Assembly (NCBI GenBank): GCA_026004795.1
Contig: BPJV01000001.1
Span: 654,446-718,445, forward strand
Direction of reading: 5' to 3'
Origin: Pirellulaceae bacterium
GTDB lineage: Bacteria; Planctomycetota; Planctomycetia; Pirellulales; Pirellulaceae
DNA: 64,000 bases
The notes under the pieces: model-generated
Databases searched by the model: none
What the model saw: only the letters and a program-made list of their open reading frames with translations
Told to the model about the DNA's origin: nothing
Shown here: positions 18,481-27,863 of the stretch, piece after piece
Layout of the letters: each line of letters starts with the position of its first letter
Numbering within the stretch: the stretch's first letter is position 1
Made by a program: the position numbers and the translations under genes

Positions 18481-19788
18481 ATGTCGATGGAGCCCCAAGT
18501 TTTCACTTTTCGTGCCAATTCGCTTCAAGAAGCATTGCAGATGGTACGTCGGGAATTGGGAACCGATGCGGCCGTCGTTGCCTCACGGCGGGTGCGCAAA
18601 TGGGGCTTTCTGCCCTTCACGGCGGTCGAGGTGCAGGCGACACGTGATGTTGCGGTCCGCCGCCCTGAGCAGTTGCAGGCAGCCGCGGGCGAGGTTGCCG
18701 AACCGCCGCCGGGGCGGGAGCACGTGGTGCGTACTTTCCCTGAGGCCGTTGGTGGGGATGCTGCTACTGCTATCCCCCTGACCGACGTACGGACGATGCC
18801 TACGGCGCCTTCCGAGCCACATTCCATTGATGGGCGGCGACCCCCAGTCCGTGCCAGAGGTGAACGGCAGGCGCCGGGTGAGGTGCTTCCGCCGCGGCCC
18901 TCCGCCTCTTCGTCACCTGGTGTCGCGTTGCTGCAGACAGCCGATGGTGAGCAGCGACTATCGCCGGCTGCCTTGGAGTTGTTGCTCGACCTGACCGAGT
19001 ATGGTCTCCCGGCCGATCAGGCGCGGGAGCTGCTCGCCAGGGCGCTGGCGCGATGCGCTCCTCACCAGCAGAGTGACCCGTGGATGCTGCGGGTGGCCAT
19101 TCATCAAACGGTGGCTGCCACGCTGTACACCGGAGGAGCCATCGAAAAAGGGACCGATGATGGCAGTCCGCAAATCGCGGCGGTCGTGGGGCCCACCGGC
19201 GTGGGCAAGACGACGACGTTGGCCAAGATCGCTGCCTCGGCCCGTTATGACTTGGGATTGCGTGTTGCCTTTCTTTCCTTGGACACGTTTCGTATGGGAG
19301 CGGTCGATCAGTTACGACAATACGCCGAGTTGATCTCGGCTCCATTGGAAGTGGCAATCGACCCGCCGCAGGTGCGTGAGGCCTTGCAGCGTCTGCGATC
19401 GTTTGACGTCGTGCTGATCGATACCGCTGGCCGCGCACCGCGTGACCAGCGGCAGTTGACCGCGCTGCGCCACATGCTGGAGGCCGCTCAGCCGACGATG
19501 ACCCATCTGGTCCTCAGCGCCTGTACCAGCGTTCAGCATGCGGAACAGAGCATGGAACGATTCGCCACCACTGGTCCAACGCATCTAATTGTAACCAAGC
19601 TGGATGAGGCGGAGGCGTTCGGTCAATGGGTTCCGTTGCTGAGCCAAGGGCGTTTGCCGGTCAGCTATTTGACCACCGGGCAAGGGGTGCCCGATGATAT
19701 CGTGGTGGCTACACCGCGTCGCCTGTCGCGAGAATTATTGGGGTTGGAGCGCGGGCAACTATCCTCAGGAGGAGTCGAGCATGCTTGA
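18481..19788 (+). CDS. flhF: flagellar SRP-type GTPase FlhF
   Basis: Signal-recognition-particle-like GTPase that sets flagellar position or number. The N-terminal 200 residues are variable and Pro/Arg-rich apart from a conserved opening (QEALQMVRRELGTDAAVVAS). A helical N domain is followed by the G domain. P-loop: GPTGVGKTTTLAKIAA (about residue 239). G2/G3: LDTFRMGAVDQLR and LIDTAGRAPRD. G4: TKLDEAEAFG. It overlaps the next gene by 8 bp, the expected place for flhG. Confidence 0.95.
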   Translation: MSMEPQVFTFRANSLQEALQMVRRELGTDAAVVASRRVRKWGFLPFTAVEVQATRDVAVRRPEQLQAAAGEVAEPPPGREHVVRTFPEAVGGDAATAIPLTDVRTMPTAPSEPHSIDGRRPPVRARGERQAPGEVLPPRPSASSSPGVALLQTADGEQRLSPAALELLLDLTEYGLPADQARELLARALARCAPHQQSDPWMLRVAIHQTVAATLYTGGAIEKGTDDGSPQIAAVVGPTGVGKTTTLAKIAASARYDLGLRVAFLSLDTFRMGAVDQLRQYAELISAPLEVAIDPPQVREALQRLRSFDVVLIDTAGRAPRDQRQLTALRHMLEAAQPTMTHLVLSACTSVQHAEQSMERFATTGPTHLIVTKLDEAEAFGQWVPLLSQGRLPVSYLTTGQGVPDDIVVATPRRLSRELLGLERGQLSSGGVEHA

Positions 19789-20752
19789 CGCCGACAGCCG
19801 CCGAGCGGCCGATCAGGCGCAGCGCCTTCGCGAGATCGCCGGAGGACAGGAGCCGGTGGCTCCGGTCCCCTTGGTGCATTCCGGGCCCCACTGCGTGCTC
19901 GTCGCCGAGTTTCCTGCCCAAGGACGTGGCGGCCCGCTCGCCTGGTTTTTGGCTGAGGAACTGGCGCGTCGCCTACGGCGGCAACGGCCCGGTGCTAAAT
20001 CCCTGTTGGTCGACTTGACGCCGGCTGGGAGCCGTATGGACCGCATGTTGGCGTTCTCGGGGAACGACAAACGGCAAGGGGCGCCTACGTTTCAACCTTT
20101 GTGGCAATGCACCTCCCACGGCCGTGTGCTCAGTGAATGGACACCGAAGCCCCACAATGCGCTGGATGTCCTGGCCCAGGTCCATGGTGAACTTCCCACC
20201 AGCGACCAGTATTTGCGCATCACGGAACAACTGGTCAGGCATCTGGCCAGTCGCAGCCATTGGGGAGCCTACGGTTACGAGTCGGTAACGATGCTGGCGC
20301 TGGCCGAAGGCGTGGCCTTGGATCAAGCCTGCTGGTCGGCGGCAGACGATATCATCATCTTGTGGTCCCCTGCCTTGATCGCATGGGAGCAGTTGCAGAT
20401 TCAACTTCAGGCACGATTGCCGCAACGTCTGTCCGGACAACGGCTCAGCTGCCTCTATCCGGTCAACGCACCGCTATTCCCGTGGCTGTCGGCACGGAGG
20501 GGCAAGCCGGTTGCTGCCGGTGCAGCGGTAGCTGGGGCCACCACGCTGGCAGGCGGGGCCGGGGGAGATTGGCAGGCGGAATGGACGATGCCCCTGCCGG
20601 CATGGCCGCGTACCTCGTTTTCCATGAGCCTGTATCGGCGTGCGGCGCGACGGATTGCGGCGCGTATTCATTGCCTGGCGCTGGATCAAATCTTTTCGCG
20701 AAGCGAAAGTGGGGCGACTAGTACGGTGGCGGCAAATTTAACAGGCACATGA
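19781..20752 (+). CDS. uncharacterised protein in the flhG position, no P-loop
   Basis: A 323-aa protein with a strong AGGAGGAG site and an ATG inside the end of flhF (8-bp overlap). In most flagellar clusters this slot holds the MinD-like ATPase FlhG. Here the sequence keeps hints of a MinD-type fold (a KSLLVDLTPAG strand, and DDIIILWSPALIAWEQLQ where MinD has its later strand), but there is no deviant Walker A (KGGxGKT) anywhere. It may be a degenerate FlhG or CpsD/BY-kinase-like protein that has lost ATP binding. The overlap with flhF argues for a linked role in flagellar placement. Function is unproven. Confidence 0.7.
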   Translation: MLDADSRRAADQAQRLREIAGGQEPVAPVPLVHSGPHCVLVAEFPAQGRGGPLAWFLAEELARRLRRQRPGAKSLLVDLTPAGSRMDRMLAFSGNDKRQGAPTFQPLWQCTSHGRVLSEWTPKPHNALDVLAQVHGELPTSDQYLRITEQLVRHLASRSHWGAYGYESVTMLALAEGVALDQACWSAADDIIILWSPALIAWEQLQIQLQARLPQRLSGQRLSCLYPVNAPLFPWLSARRGKPVAAGAAVAGATTLAGGAGGDWQAEWTMPLPAWPRTSFSMSLYRRAARRIAARIHCLALDQIFSRSESGATSTVAANLTGT

Positions 20753-20893
20753 AAAAGAATTAAACTGCCCCTTGGTGATGGACGATAAGAAACAGACGCG
20801 GATAGTTGTGTACCGGGGGACACCGGCCAGCACTTCTGTTCGTGGAAAGGGACGTTGGTTGACCGAGGAGTCGTGACGCGGTGGAGGCAAGCG

Positions 20894-21160
20894 ATGGCTC
20901 GAGCATTTTCTGGCGTGCTCGGCGTCTTGGCTTTCAGCTTCATCGTGTTGCGTGGTGTTTACGCCAATGCTCCTGCTGACCAGGTTCTTGCGCACGGATT
21001 AGTGGTTTTCTTTCTGTTCTCGTTGCTTGGATTTGTCATCGGCTGGATGGCTGAAAAAACTGTGCGAGAATCGGTGGAAAATCGTTTCCGCATGGAAATG
21101 GCACACCTTCAATCGGTAGCCGCTGGTGATCAATCCGAGGATTCGGCAGCGCAAGATTAA
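20894..21160 (+). CDS. small membrane protein in flagellar cluster, unknown
   Basis: An 88-aa protein with two hydrophobic helices (about residues 5-24 and 35-55) and a charged C-terminal tail that begins with AEKTVRESVENRFRMEM and ends acidic. The ATG at 20894 has GGAGG six bases upstream; GTG 20873 and TTG 20855 are weaker alternatives. It lies between the flhG-position gene and the sigma factor gene, all on the plus strand. No family recognised. Confidence 0.6.
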   Translation: MARAFSGVLGVLAFSFIVLRGVYANAPADQVLAHGLVVFFLFSLLGFVIGWMAEKTVRESVENRFRMEMAHLQSVAAGDQSEDSAAQD

Positions 21161-21356
21161 AGTTGGCATGGCATTTGTTGCGTGAAAACGCTAGAAGAAT
21201 AACGACGACCTTTGCGGTCACCAACGGCCCACGGCAGGAAAGGAATCTTGCACGCAGGGCCAGTCGATGCGGACGCCTGTGGGTGGGATACTCCCGCCGT
21301 GGGAACGTCCAGGGATAGGTTTACGCCACACGGCCAGTCAGCTCACGGAGGAATGC

Positions 21357-22139
21357 ATGGCGACAAAACTCGCGGCGAAGGAAGATATCCAGGAGATCTG
21401 GAAAGCTTACAAGGAGAGCCCCACCCAAGAGCTGCGGAACCAGCTAATCGAACACTACATGCCGTTGGTCAAATACAACGCCGAAAAGATCTGGCAGCGT
21501 TTGCCTGACGGAGTAGAACGCGATGACCTAATCAGCGCTGGTGTCTTTGGGTTGATGGACGCCATCGATGCGTTCGATCTCCAGCGAGGTGTCAAGTTCG
21601 AAACGTACTGCGTGCCGCGGATTCGCGGCGCGATTCTGGATGAGCTGCGGGCCATGGACTGGGTGCCCCGGTTGGTACGCAGCAAGGCGAGCAAATTGGC
21701 GGAAGCCAAGAAACAGCTCGAAGCACGATACGGCCGCGCTCCCACGGAGATCGAGTTGGCCAATCACATGGGCATCTCCCTGGCTGAGTTGGATAAGATG
21801 GAGGCAGATTCGAACGCCGTCAACCTGGTCAGTCTCAACAAGAAATGGTACGAGACCGATAGTTACAAGGATGTGCGCGAAGTCGACATCCTGGAGGACA
21901 AGAAGGGTGAGGATCCGACGCGGCGTGTGCAAAAAAGTGACCTCATGCGGCTGGTCACCAAAGGGTTGAATCGCAACGAGCGGCTCATCATCATTCTTTA
22001 TTACTACGAAGAACTAACGATGAAAGAGATCGGGGCGACGTTGTCGCTGAGCGAAAGCCGCGTCAGTCAGATGCACTCCAGTATCGTCGCTCGCCTGCAG
22101 GAGCAACTAGGCCGCCGTCGCCCGGAGTTTGGTACCTGA
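21357..22139 (+). CDS. fliA: RNA polymerase sigma factor of the FliA/WhiG type
   Basis: Sigma-28-class factor expected to drive late flagellar genes. Region 2 runs from HYMPLVKYNAEKI through DLISAGVFGLMDAIDAFD to FETYCVPRIRGAILDELR. Region 3 contains RAPTEIELANHMGI. Region 4 is a helix-turn-helix with LTMKEIGATLSLSESRVSQ. The ATG at 21357 is preceded by CGGAGGAATGC and gives 260 aa, the usual length; an upstream extension from 21267 lacks support. Its location inside the flagellar cluster supports the FliA role. Confidence 0.93.
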   Translation: MATKLAAKEDIQEIWKAYKESPTQELRNQLIEHYMPLVKYNAEKIWQRLPDGVERDDLISAGVFGLMDAIDAFDLQRGVKFETYCVPRIRGAILDELRAMDWVPRLVRSKASKLAEAKKQLEARYGRAPTEIELANHMGISLAELDKMEADSNAVNLVSLNKKWYETDSYKDVREVDILEDKKGEDPTRRVQKSDLMRLVTKGLNRNERLIIILYYYEELTMKEIGATLSLSESRVSQMHSSIVARLQEQLGRRRPEFGT

Positions 22140-22274
22140 GGTAAGCCCGGCAGCGGCAGTGAGGCGGCGAGGGACGCTACGACGCCGAGAAGCATCGAGC
22201 TGCACGGGGTGGCGTGAAGAGATGGCCGCGCCGCAGGGATGGCAGCTGCTAATGGCCTCCCGCAAAGTTTAGGT

Positions 22275-22311
22275 CCGTCGTCCGGTCGCGATGCTGACGA
22301 CCGGACGACGG
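22275..22311. repeat. perfect 14-bp inverted repeat (hairpin)
   Basis: Arms CCGTCGTCCGGTCG (22275-22288) and CGACCGGACGACGG (22298-22311) are exact reverse complements around a 9-base loop. It lies about 135 bp after the sigma factor stop. No T-run follows on either strand, so it is not a standard terminator; an mRNA-stabilising hairpin or a protein site is possible. The rest of 22140-22668 shows only GC-rich frames with no recognisable protein. Confidence 0.6.
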
Positions 22312-22668
22312 CTTGGTCCTGCGCCGATGGCCACGGCAACCTGCCACGGCAAACGGCCACGCCGCCCGAAAATGGAGCGGGCTCGCGTCCCCGCGCAATC
22401 GCCGCCGCACCAGAGGGCACGCCGACAATTGCGTCGGCAGTGCCGGACCGTAATCGAGCTTTTACCATCGCCAATCTGCCGTATCGGAGTGGTGGTCGAA
22501 TCGACCATTGGTTCGGCATCCGTATCGGAAGCATTGCCGGCCCCACCGCCGCGGACCGAGACGCCAATCGGGGCAGTGAGTCGCATCACGACGCGCCGTC
22601 GGATGGTCCGCACCGACCACTCGGTTCGAGCGGTATCTGGCGGAGTGTTCGCCACCGGCGGCGAAAAA

Positions 22669-23067
22669 ATGTTCATGTCCAGGGGCGGTTTCACGCACGA
22701 CGTTTCCCGCTCGACACCGATTCGCGTTCCGGGACCTCAGTTGAGCGACGATGCGGTAACAGGAAGACGAAGCATTTCCACGCTCGAATACCAGCAGAAA
22801 CGGGCCGCGCCCCAGATGTCCCAGGCCGACGCGGCAGCCGTCGCCGCCGGTTTGGCGACGGAATACCAGATTCGCTATTTGCTTATGGATCGATTGCAGC
22901 TCGAAGAACTGCAGCTGACCCACACCGGTGATGGAAACTACACGGGCGCGGGCGCGACGCATGCCGGGGTTACCTACGACATCAAGGTAACGCAAGAAAA
23001 GGGAAGGATCCGCTACTCTTGGAAAAACGCCAAGGGCAGATCCGGAACGGGAACGGTGGAGTATTGA
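22669..23067 (+). CDS. hypothetical protein
   Basis: A 132-aa frame; the larger frame open from 22291 has an Arg-rich, unconvincing N-terminus. The last 90 residues look like a folded protein: a helix MSQADAAAVAAGLATEYQI, then a beta-rich end with GDGNYTGAGATHAGVTYDI and KGRIRYSWKNAKG. I recognise no family. It is within the flagellar cluster but separated from both neighbours by long spacers. The start is uncertain because no good ribosome site is seen. Confidence 0.45.
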   Translation: MFMSRGGFTHDVSRSTPIRVPGPQLSDDAVTGRRSISTLEYQQKRAAPQMSQADAAAVAAGLATEYQIRYLLMDRLQLEELQLTHTGDGNYTGAGATHAGVTYDIKVTQEKGRIRYSWKNAKGRSGTGTVEY

Positions 23068-23772
23068 CGCCGGAAGTGGCTGGACGCCGGCCGGGGACCT
23101 TACGTGGCATCTTGAGTCGACGTCGGCCTGCGGAATTGTACGTGCGGTACGGCGAGCAGGAGGACGGTCATTCTCTTGGTGGCTGGCAGATTCGTCCTAT
23201 GGCGAACAAGTAGCCGCCATAGATAACTCGCAAGCCGATCCTCTCGGCCGCATATTTACCGCCCTCGGTGGTAGCGGTGGCGTGAGATGCCCTCAACCTT
23301 GAAAGAGATGCACCGCTTGCTCTGCCTCCGAGTGGTTAACGCCACCGGTCGGTTCGCGCGCCCCGCCGAGCTGGCTGAACCGCGAAAATGGCCGCGGGAG
23401 GCTTGAGGAGCCCGCCGCGGGGAGTCCGCCGAGGCGTTGCTGTGAACCGAAAAGGCTCGTCGGGGGGCAACGGTTGCCGAGTGATCCTTGTTGAGCCTCT
23501 TGGGGGAGCAAACGTCACGTCGGCAAGAGGGAAGCGAGAAATCCACCGTTTTCCACTCGACGTTCAGCCCTCAGAAAGGCTACAACGCAGTGGTGGTGTC
23601 GCCGACTTGCGCGGCCTGTTGCTGGCAGGGCATGGGATATCCCGCCCGGGGTCGAAGGCGCCCATGGCAAGGGAATTGAATCCGAAATGGCGGTAGAGGC
23701 AACAGCCGTGCCCGTGGGGCGAGCGGATTGGACGCAGGATGCAATTGCGCGTAAGGATACGGATCGAGGGAG
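23068..23772. other. intergenic region of about 700 bp, no gene recognised
   Basis: Only short overlapping frames (under about 100 codons) are present and none resembles a known protein. The end of the region contains the fliG ribosome site (GAGGGAG just before the ATG). A promoter for the fliG-flgE block probably lies here, but I could not identify a convincing sigma-28 or sigma-54 site by eye. Confidence 0.5.
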
Positions 23773-25161
23773 ATGTCGGGAACCAATCCTTCAACACAGC
23801 GGCTCCGTCAACTGGCCATACTCTTTGCTAGTATTGACCCGGCAGCTCAAAGGCAATTAGCTCTCCGACTGCCCACGCACATCGCGCTACAGGTGCGGCA
23901 GATGGCGCGAGCATTGGGGGACGTTTCTGAGGAGGAGCGTCGGCGGGTGTTGGAGATTTTCTACCACAACGTGGCCCCGTTGAAGAAGAACACGGAGGCT
24001 GGTGCCTTCGCTTTCTCTGCAGAATCCGCACGAACCGGTGACCAGCACCAGGATTTTCGGGGCGGCAGGAAGAGTGAACAATCCGCGGTGATGGTTGATC
24101 CGGCGAAACCGAATGCCATCGACGAGAATCACGCCTCCTCGGAAGAGGAAGGACCGGAGTGGACGCGTCTGCCAGTTTCCACGCTGAGCGAACTGTTGCA
24201 GCATGAACGTCCGACGGTCATGGCGGTTGTCATCCAGCAGTTGCCCTTGGAAAAAGGTGTGGCCATTCTCGAAAGACTGGCGCCCGAGACCAGTTGTCAG
24301 GTGGTCGCAGTGTTGGCGCGGATGGATGATGTCGATCCGGATGTTCGATCTGAGATTGACCGCTACCTGTGCGAAAAGCTCGGGGAGCAGGTGAAGGAGC
24401 ATAGCACGGCCGACCGGTGTAACGAGCGTTTGCGGCGACTGCTGCAAGCGGCGCCTTCCCACCTACAACGTCTGTGGGCAGATGCGATCGAGCTGCCTGC
24501 TGGACTCGATGGTCTGGGAATGGCGAATTCTGAGGCAGCTCGGGGAGCGGAGCATCGCTCTGTTGGTGAGCCGGCCATGGAAGGAGGGGCTACGGCAACA
24601 ATGCCCGCTACGTCTGCACCGATTCGTGATGGCAGCCCTCGCCGCGGTGGGGACGAATCGGCGACGGTCGAGGTGGAGCCTGAGCCGGTTGCGTTGCCAA
24701 TTACGGGGGGCGAGGAGCAGACGGCCGGTGCGGCGGCTGGAGATGTGGACCGCACGCTGTGGATGCTGGAGTTTGAGCGGTTGCTGGACTTACCCGCATC
24801 GGTGCTAGCTCGCGTGCTGACCTCGGCGGGCTCGGAAACCGTTTTGTTGGCACTGGCTGGTGCATCTCCCGAGTTCATGAAACGTTTTCACCGCATGTTG
24901 GATCGCCGCGATGCACGCCGGCTTGATGAACAATTAGCTGCGTTAGGGCCGCTGCGACTGCAGGACATCGATGCAGCGCAGCAACGGTTGATGGAGTTGG
25001 CAGAACGGTTTTCGGGGAGGTCAACCGCGGGGCATGCGGGGGCGCCGGGCGGCGTAAGCACTTGTTGTCTGAAAACGGAAGAATGGCTGCGTGCTATGGC
25101 GAGGATACTCCTGGGGCCAATCTACGTGACGTCGAGTAACATCCGGGGGAACAATGGGTAG
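23773..25161 (+). CDS. fliG: flagellar motor switch protein FliG, divergent and long
   Basis: Rotor protein that couples the MS ring to the switch complex. At 462 aa it is well above the usual 330 or so. The N-terminal part (LRQLAILFASIDPAAQRQLA) matches the FliF-binding domain. The middle domain is at about residues 135-220 (VIQQLPLEKGVAILERLAPE). The C-terminal torque domain ends with RRLDEQLAALGPLRLQDID and the typical AQQRLMELA helix. The extra length comes from two hydrophilic linkers, at about 75-130 and 235-335. The stop overlaps the fliH start by 8 bp. Order fliG-fliH-fliI-fliJ supports the call. Confidence 0.85.
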   Translation: MSGTNPSTQRLRQLAILFASIDPAAQRQLALRLPTHIALQVRQMARALGDVSEEERRRVLEIFYHNVAPLKKNTEAGAFAFSAESARTGDQHQDFRGGRKSEQSAVMVDPAKPNAIDENHASSEEEGPEWTRLPVSTLSELLQHERPTVMAVVIQQLPLEKGVAILERLAPETSCQVVAVLARMDDVDPDVRSEIDRYLCEKLGEQVKEHSTADRCNERLRRLLQAAPSHLQRLWADAIELPAGLDGLGMANSEAARGAEHRSVGEPAMEGGATATMPATSAPIRDGSPRRGGDESATVEVEPEPVALPITGGEEQTAGAAAGDVDRTLWMLEFERLLDLPASVLARVLTSAGSETVLLALAGASPEFMKRFHRMLDRRDARRLDEQLAALGPLRLQDIDAAQQRLMELAERFSGRSTAGHAGAPGGVSTCCLKTEEWLRAMARILLGPIYVTSSNIRGNNG

Positions 25162-25879
25162 CGTACTGAAAGCCGAGTCGAGCGAAGCGAAGAAGGCGGT
25201 GCAGCCGGTGGCCTTCAATGTTGAGGATATTCAACAACGGGCTCGCCAGTATTTGGAGGAAACCCAGCGCCAGGCAGAGGCGATTCTACGTCAAGCGCGC
25301 GAGGAGGCAGAACGCATTCGCCACCAGGCCAGGGAGGAGGCCTTGGCAGCGGCCGCCGAGACCATCCGCCAACAGATCGAGCAGGAGTCGCAGCGACGCA
25401 GTGAGGCCCAGTGCAAGACGGCGGTAGCGGCTTGCCAGCAAGCGCTGGTCGAACTCAACGAGCACACCGTCAAGTGGTTGGATGCTTGGCGAAATCGTAC
25501 GGTCGAAATCGCTGCCAAGATGGCCGATCGCATCGCCCGTGTCGCGCTGAACCACGATCGTGCGTTGCTCCGCGGCTGGCTGGAAGAAGCTTTGGTGGCC
25601 GTGCGCGAAGCGCGGCAACTACGCGTGTTGGTCCATCCCGACGATTTTGCTGTGGCGGGCAGGTTTTTGCAACAAATGGCGAAAGAGGTCCCGCAAGCCA
25701 CCGCGGTGGAAGTGATTCCCGATCCTGAAATCTCACCAGGAGGCTGCATTGTCCGCAGCCAGCACGGGCTGATCGATCAACAGCTTGAGACACAGATGGA
25801 ACGTTTGGTCGAGCAATTGGTACAAGTCGGCCGATCGCAGCGGCAAGGAGAGAAGTCGAGCGATGACCACGAACCTTGA
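25154..25879 (+). CDS. fliH: flagellar assembly protein FliH
   Basis: Regulator of the FliI export ATPase. The 241-aa protein has a long charged coiled coil (about 25-90; QAEAILRQAREEAERIRHQA with periodic Ala/Arg/Glu/Gln) and a C-terminal V-type-ATPase-E-like domain. The latter includes RVLVHPDDF and a late EVIPDPEISPGGCIVRSQ segment, the most conserved part of FliH. It begins inside the end of fliG and its end overlaps fliI by 17 bp, so translation is probably coupled. Confidence 0.92.
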   Translation: MGSVLKAESSEAKKAVQPVAFNVEDIQQRARQYLEETQRQAEAILRQAREEAERIRHQAREEALAAAAETIRQQIEQESQRRSEAQCKTAVAACQQALVELNEHTVKWLDAWRNRTVEIAAKMADRIARVALNHDRALLRGWLEEALVAVREARQLRVLVHPDDFAVAGRFLQQMAKEVPQATAVEVIPDPEISPGGCIVRSQHGLIDQQLETQMERLVEQLVQVGRSQRQGEKSSDDHEP

Positions 25880-27281
25880 ACAACCTCCCCTCCCCTACCC
25901 GGCTGGCTTTCCCAGTTTGCCCGACGTCGATCGTTTGGTACGGGCCATCGAGGGGACGATTCCCTCGGCGATTCGGGGTTCTGTGTGGTCGGTCGGCAGC
26001 CACGCCATTGCGGCGGTCGGTTTCCCCGCTCCGATGGGGGCTGTGTGTCGCATTCGTCGGCACGGCCGTCCTGCCTTATCAGCACAAGTAATCGGCTTTG
26101 AGGGGGACAGGACGCTACTAGCATCGTTTGATGGAAACGAAGGGATCTCTCCGGGAGATCGCGTCGAACTGTACATGCCTACCGCTCAGCTGCCCGTTGG
26201 ACGCGGGTTGCTGGGAAGGGTCATCGATCCCAGTGGCACTCCCTTGGATGGTCGACCGTCGCCCCTGGTCGAGGCCTGGGTACCGTTGGATGCCGATCCA
26301 TTGCCGGCGATGGCGAGGCCGCCGATTCGCCAGCGGCTGGAGACCGGGGTGCGGACGCTCGACACCCTGATCACCTTAGGACGCGGGCAGAGAATTGGCA
26401 TCTTTGCCGGATCGGGAGTGGGAAAGAGCACCTTGTTGGGAATGATCACTCGTGGTACCTCCGCCGATGTGATTGTCATCGGTTTGGTGGGGGAACGTGG
26501 ACGCGAGGTGCTCGAGTACTTGCAGCGCGAGCTGACCGCCGAGGTGCTGCCCAAATGCGTCACGGTGGTAGCCACCAGCGATCAACCGGCCCTCCGGCGG
26601 GTGCAGGCGGCGTTGGCCGCGACCGCGGTGGCGGAGTATTTTCGCGATTGCGGCAAGAGCGTGCTACTGTTGATGGACTCGGTGACTCGGTTCGCCATGG
26701 CGCAGCGAGAGATCGGATTGGCTGCAGGCGAGGCACCGACGACGCGAGGCTATCCTCCCAGTGTATTCTCCATGTTGCCGCGATTGGTTGAGCGGTCGGG
26801 AGCCGGTCCAAGCGGGAGTATCACCGGGATCTACACCGTGTTAGTGGAAGGAGATGATACCAACGAACCGATCGCCGATACGTTGCGGGGGTTGCTGGAC
26901 GGCCACTTAGTGCTCAGTCGCTCCATCGCTCAGTCGGGGCGTTATCCGGCCATTGATGTGTTGGCCAGTCTCAGCCGGTTGCAAAACCATCTGGTCGATG
27001 AAAAACACCTGCAGGCAGCAAATCGACTGCGCAACCTGTTGGCGGTATATCAAGACAATCAAGACCTCATTCAACTGGGGGCTTACCAGCGTGGGTCCAA
27101 TCCGACGATCGACATGGCCATCACGATGTATCCGACTATACAACAGTTTCTTGCTCAGGATGCTCGGCAACCGGCGGCGTGGAACGATTCGGTGCAGCGG
27201 CTGTTGCAGATTGCGGCCACGGCAGAAACGCGAGCGGCCACGCCACCGGCCGGACAGGCTTCCGTAGGAAAAGCGAAATAG
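25863..27281 (+). CDS. fliI: flagellum-specific ATPase FliI
   Basis: ATPase of the flagellar export apparatus, related to F1 beta. The protein (472 aa from ATG 25863, within the end of fliH) has Walker A GIFAGSGVGKSTLLGMI, a family-typical LVGERGREVLEYL, Walker B VLLLMDSVTRFAMAQREIG, and the APTTRGYPPSVFSMLPRL block. The C-terminal domain carries DIAxTMYP-like DMAITMYPTI. GGAGAGAAG upstream is a fitting ribosome site. It works with FliH and FliJ, encoded on either side. Confidence 0.96.
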   Translation: MTTNLEQPPLPYPAGFPSLPDVDRLVRAIEGTIPSAIRGSVWSVGSHAIAAVGFPAPMGAVCRIRRHGRPALSAQVIGFEGDRTLLASFDGNEGISPGDRVELYMPTAQLPVGRGLLGRVIDPSGTPLDGRPSPLVEAWVPLDADPLPAMARPPIRQRLETGVRTLDTLITLGRGQRIGIFAGSGVGKSTLLGMITRGTSADVIVIGLVGERGREVLEYLQRELTAEVLPKCVTVVATSDQPALRRVQAALAATAVAEYFRDCGKSVLLLMDSVTRFAMAQREIGLAAGEAPTTRGYPPSVFSMLPRLVERSGAGPSGSITGIYTVLVEGDDTNEPIADTLRGLLDGHLVLSRSIAQSGRYPAIDVLASLSRLQNHLVDEKHLQAANRLRNLLAVYQDNQDLIQLGAYQRGSNPTIDMAITMYPTIQQFLAQDARQPAAWNDSVQRLLQIAATAETRAATPPAGQASVGKAK

Positions 27282-27359
27282 GAAACCGGAGAGTCGGAGG
27301 TGGTCTCACCGACCTAGGCACTGGTTCCTATCCAACAGACCGCAGCACAGGGATTCACC

Positions 27360-27863
27360 ATGGCAGGTTTTCAATTTCGGCTCGATCCGCTGTTGCAGCT
27401 TCGGCGACGGCATCGTGACCAGGTGGCGGCCGCCTACAGTCAGGCCACCGACGTTGCTGGGCAGTTGCAAGGGCAGGTGGACGAGGTGGAACGAGAAATC
27501 GAGGATGCGCAGCAATGGTTGCGAACGACGAACACCGGTCCGGTCGATCCACAACGCGCGCTGGATAGTCAACGCTATCAATTGCATCTGGAAAGGCGAC
27601 GGGCAGAGTTGCAGCAACAACTGGTCAACCAACGGATCGAAATCGCCAAACTTCACAAGGCACTGGTGGAAAGCGAGCAACGAGTAAAGAGCCTGGAACG
27701 CCTGCGTGAACGCTACCTTTCCCAATGGACGGCGGAAATGCAGCGGCGTCAACAAGCCACTCTGGACCAATGGGCCGCGCTGCGGCATTGGCAGCAAGCG
27801 TTGTCCTCCCACGCTTCCTCCCCACAACAGGAATTCGAGCGCAAGGGTGAATCATGCGGTTGA
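27360..27863 (+). CDS. fliJ: flagellar export protein FliJ
   Basis: General chaperone and ATPase stalk protein. The 167-aa sequence opens with FQFRLDPLLQLRRRHRDQ, the FliJ N-terminal pattern, and is almost entirely a charged helical coiled coil with many Gln/Arg/Glu. Length agrees with FliJ. It sits directly after fliI, and its last codons overlap the next gene by 10 bp. Confidence 0.88.
   Translation: MAGFQFRLDPLLQLRRRHRDQVAAAYSQATDVAGQLQGQVDEVEREIEDAQQWLRTTNTGPVDPQRALDSQRYQLHLERRRAELQQQLVNQRIEIAKLHKALVESEQRVKSLERLRERYLSQWTAEMQRRQQATLDQWAALRHWQQALSSHASSPQQEFERKGESCG

Noticed and set aside
21164-21184. Sigma-54-like promoter (TTGGCATG...TTGC) ahead of the sigma factor gene
   Set aside because: The spacing between GG and GC is 8 or 13 bases depending on which GG is used, not the required 10.
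22291-22668. Upstream extension of the hypothetical protein at 22669-23067
   Set aside because: The extra 126 codons are Arg-rich with no regular structure and compete with another equally open frame; only the C-terminal part looks like protein.
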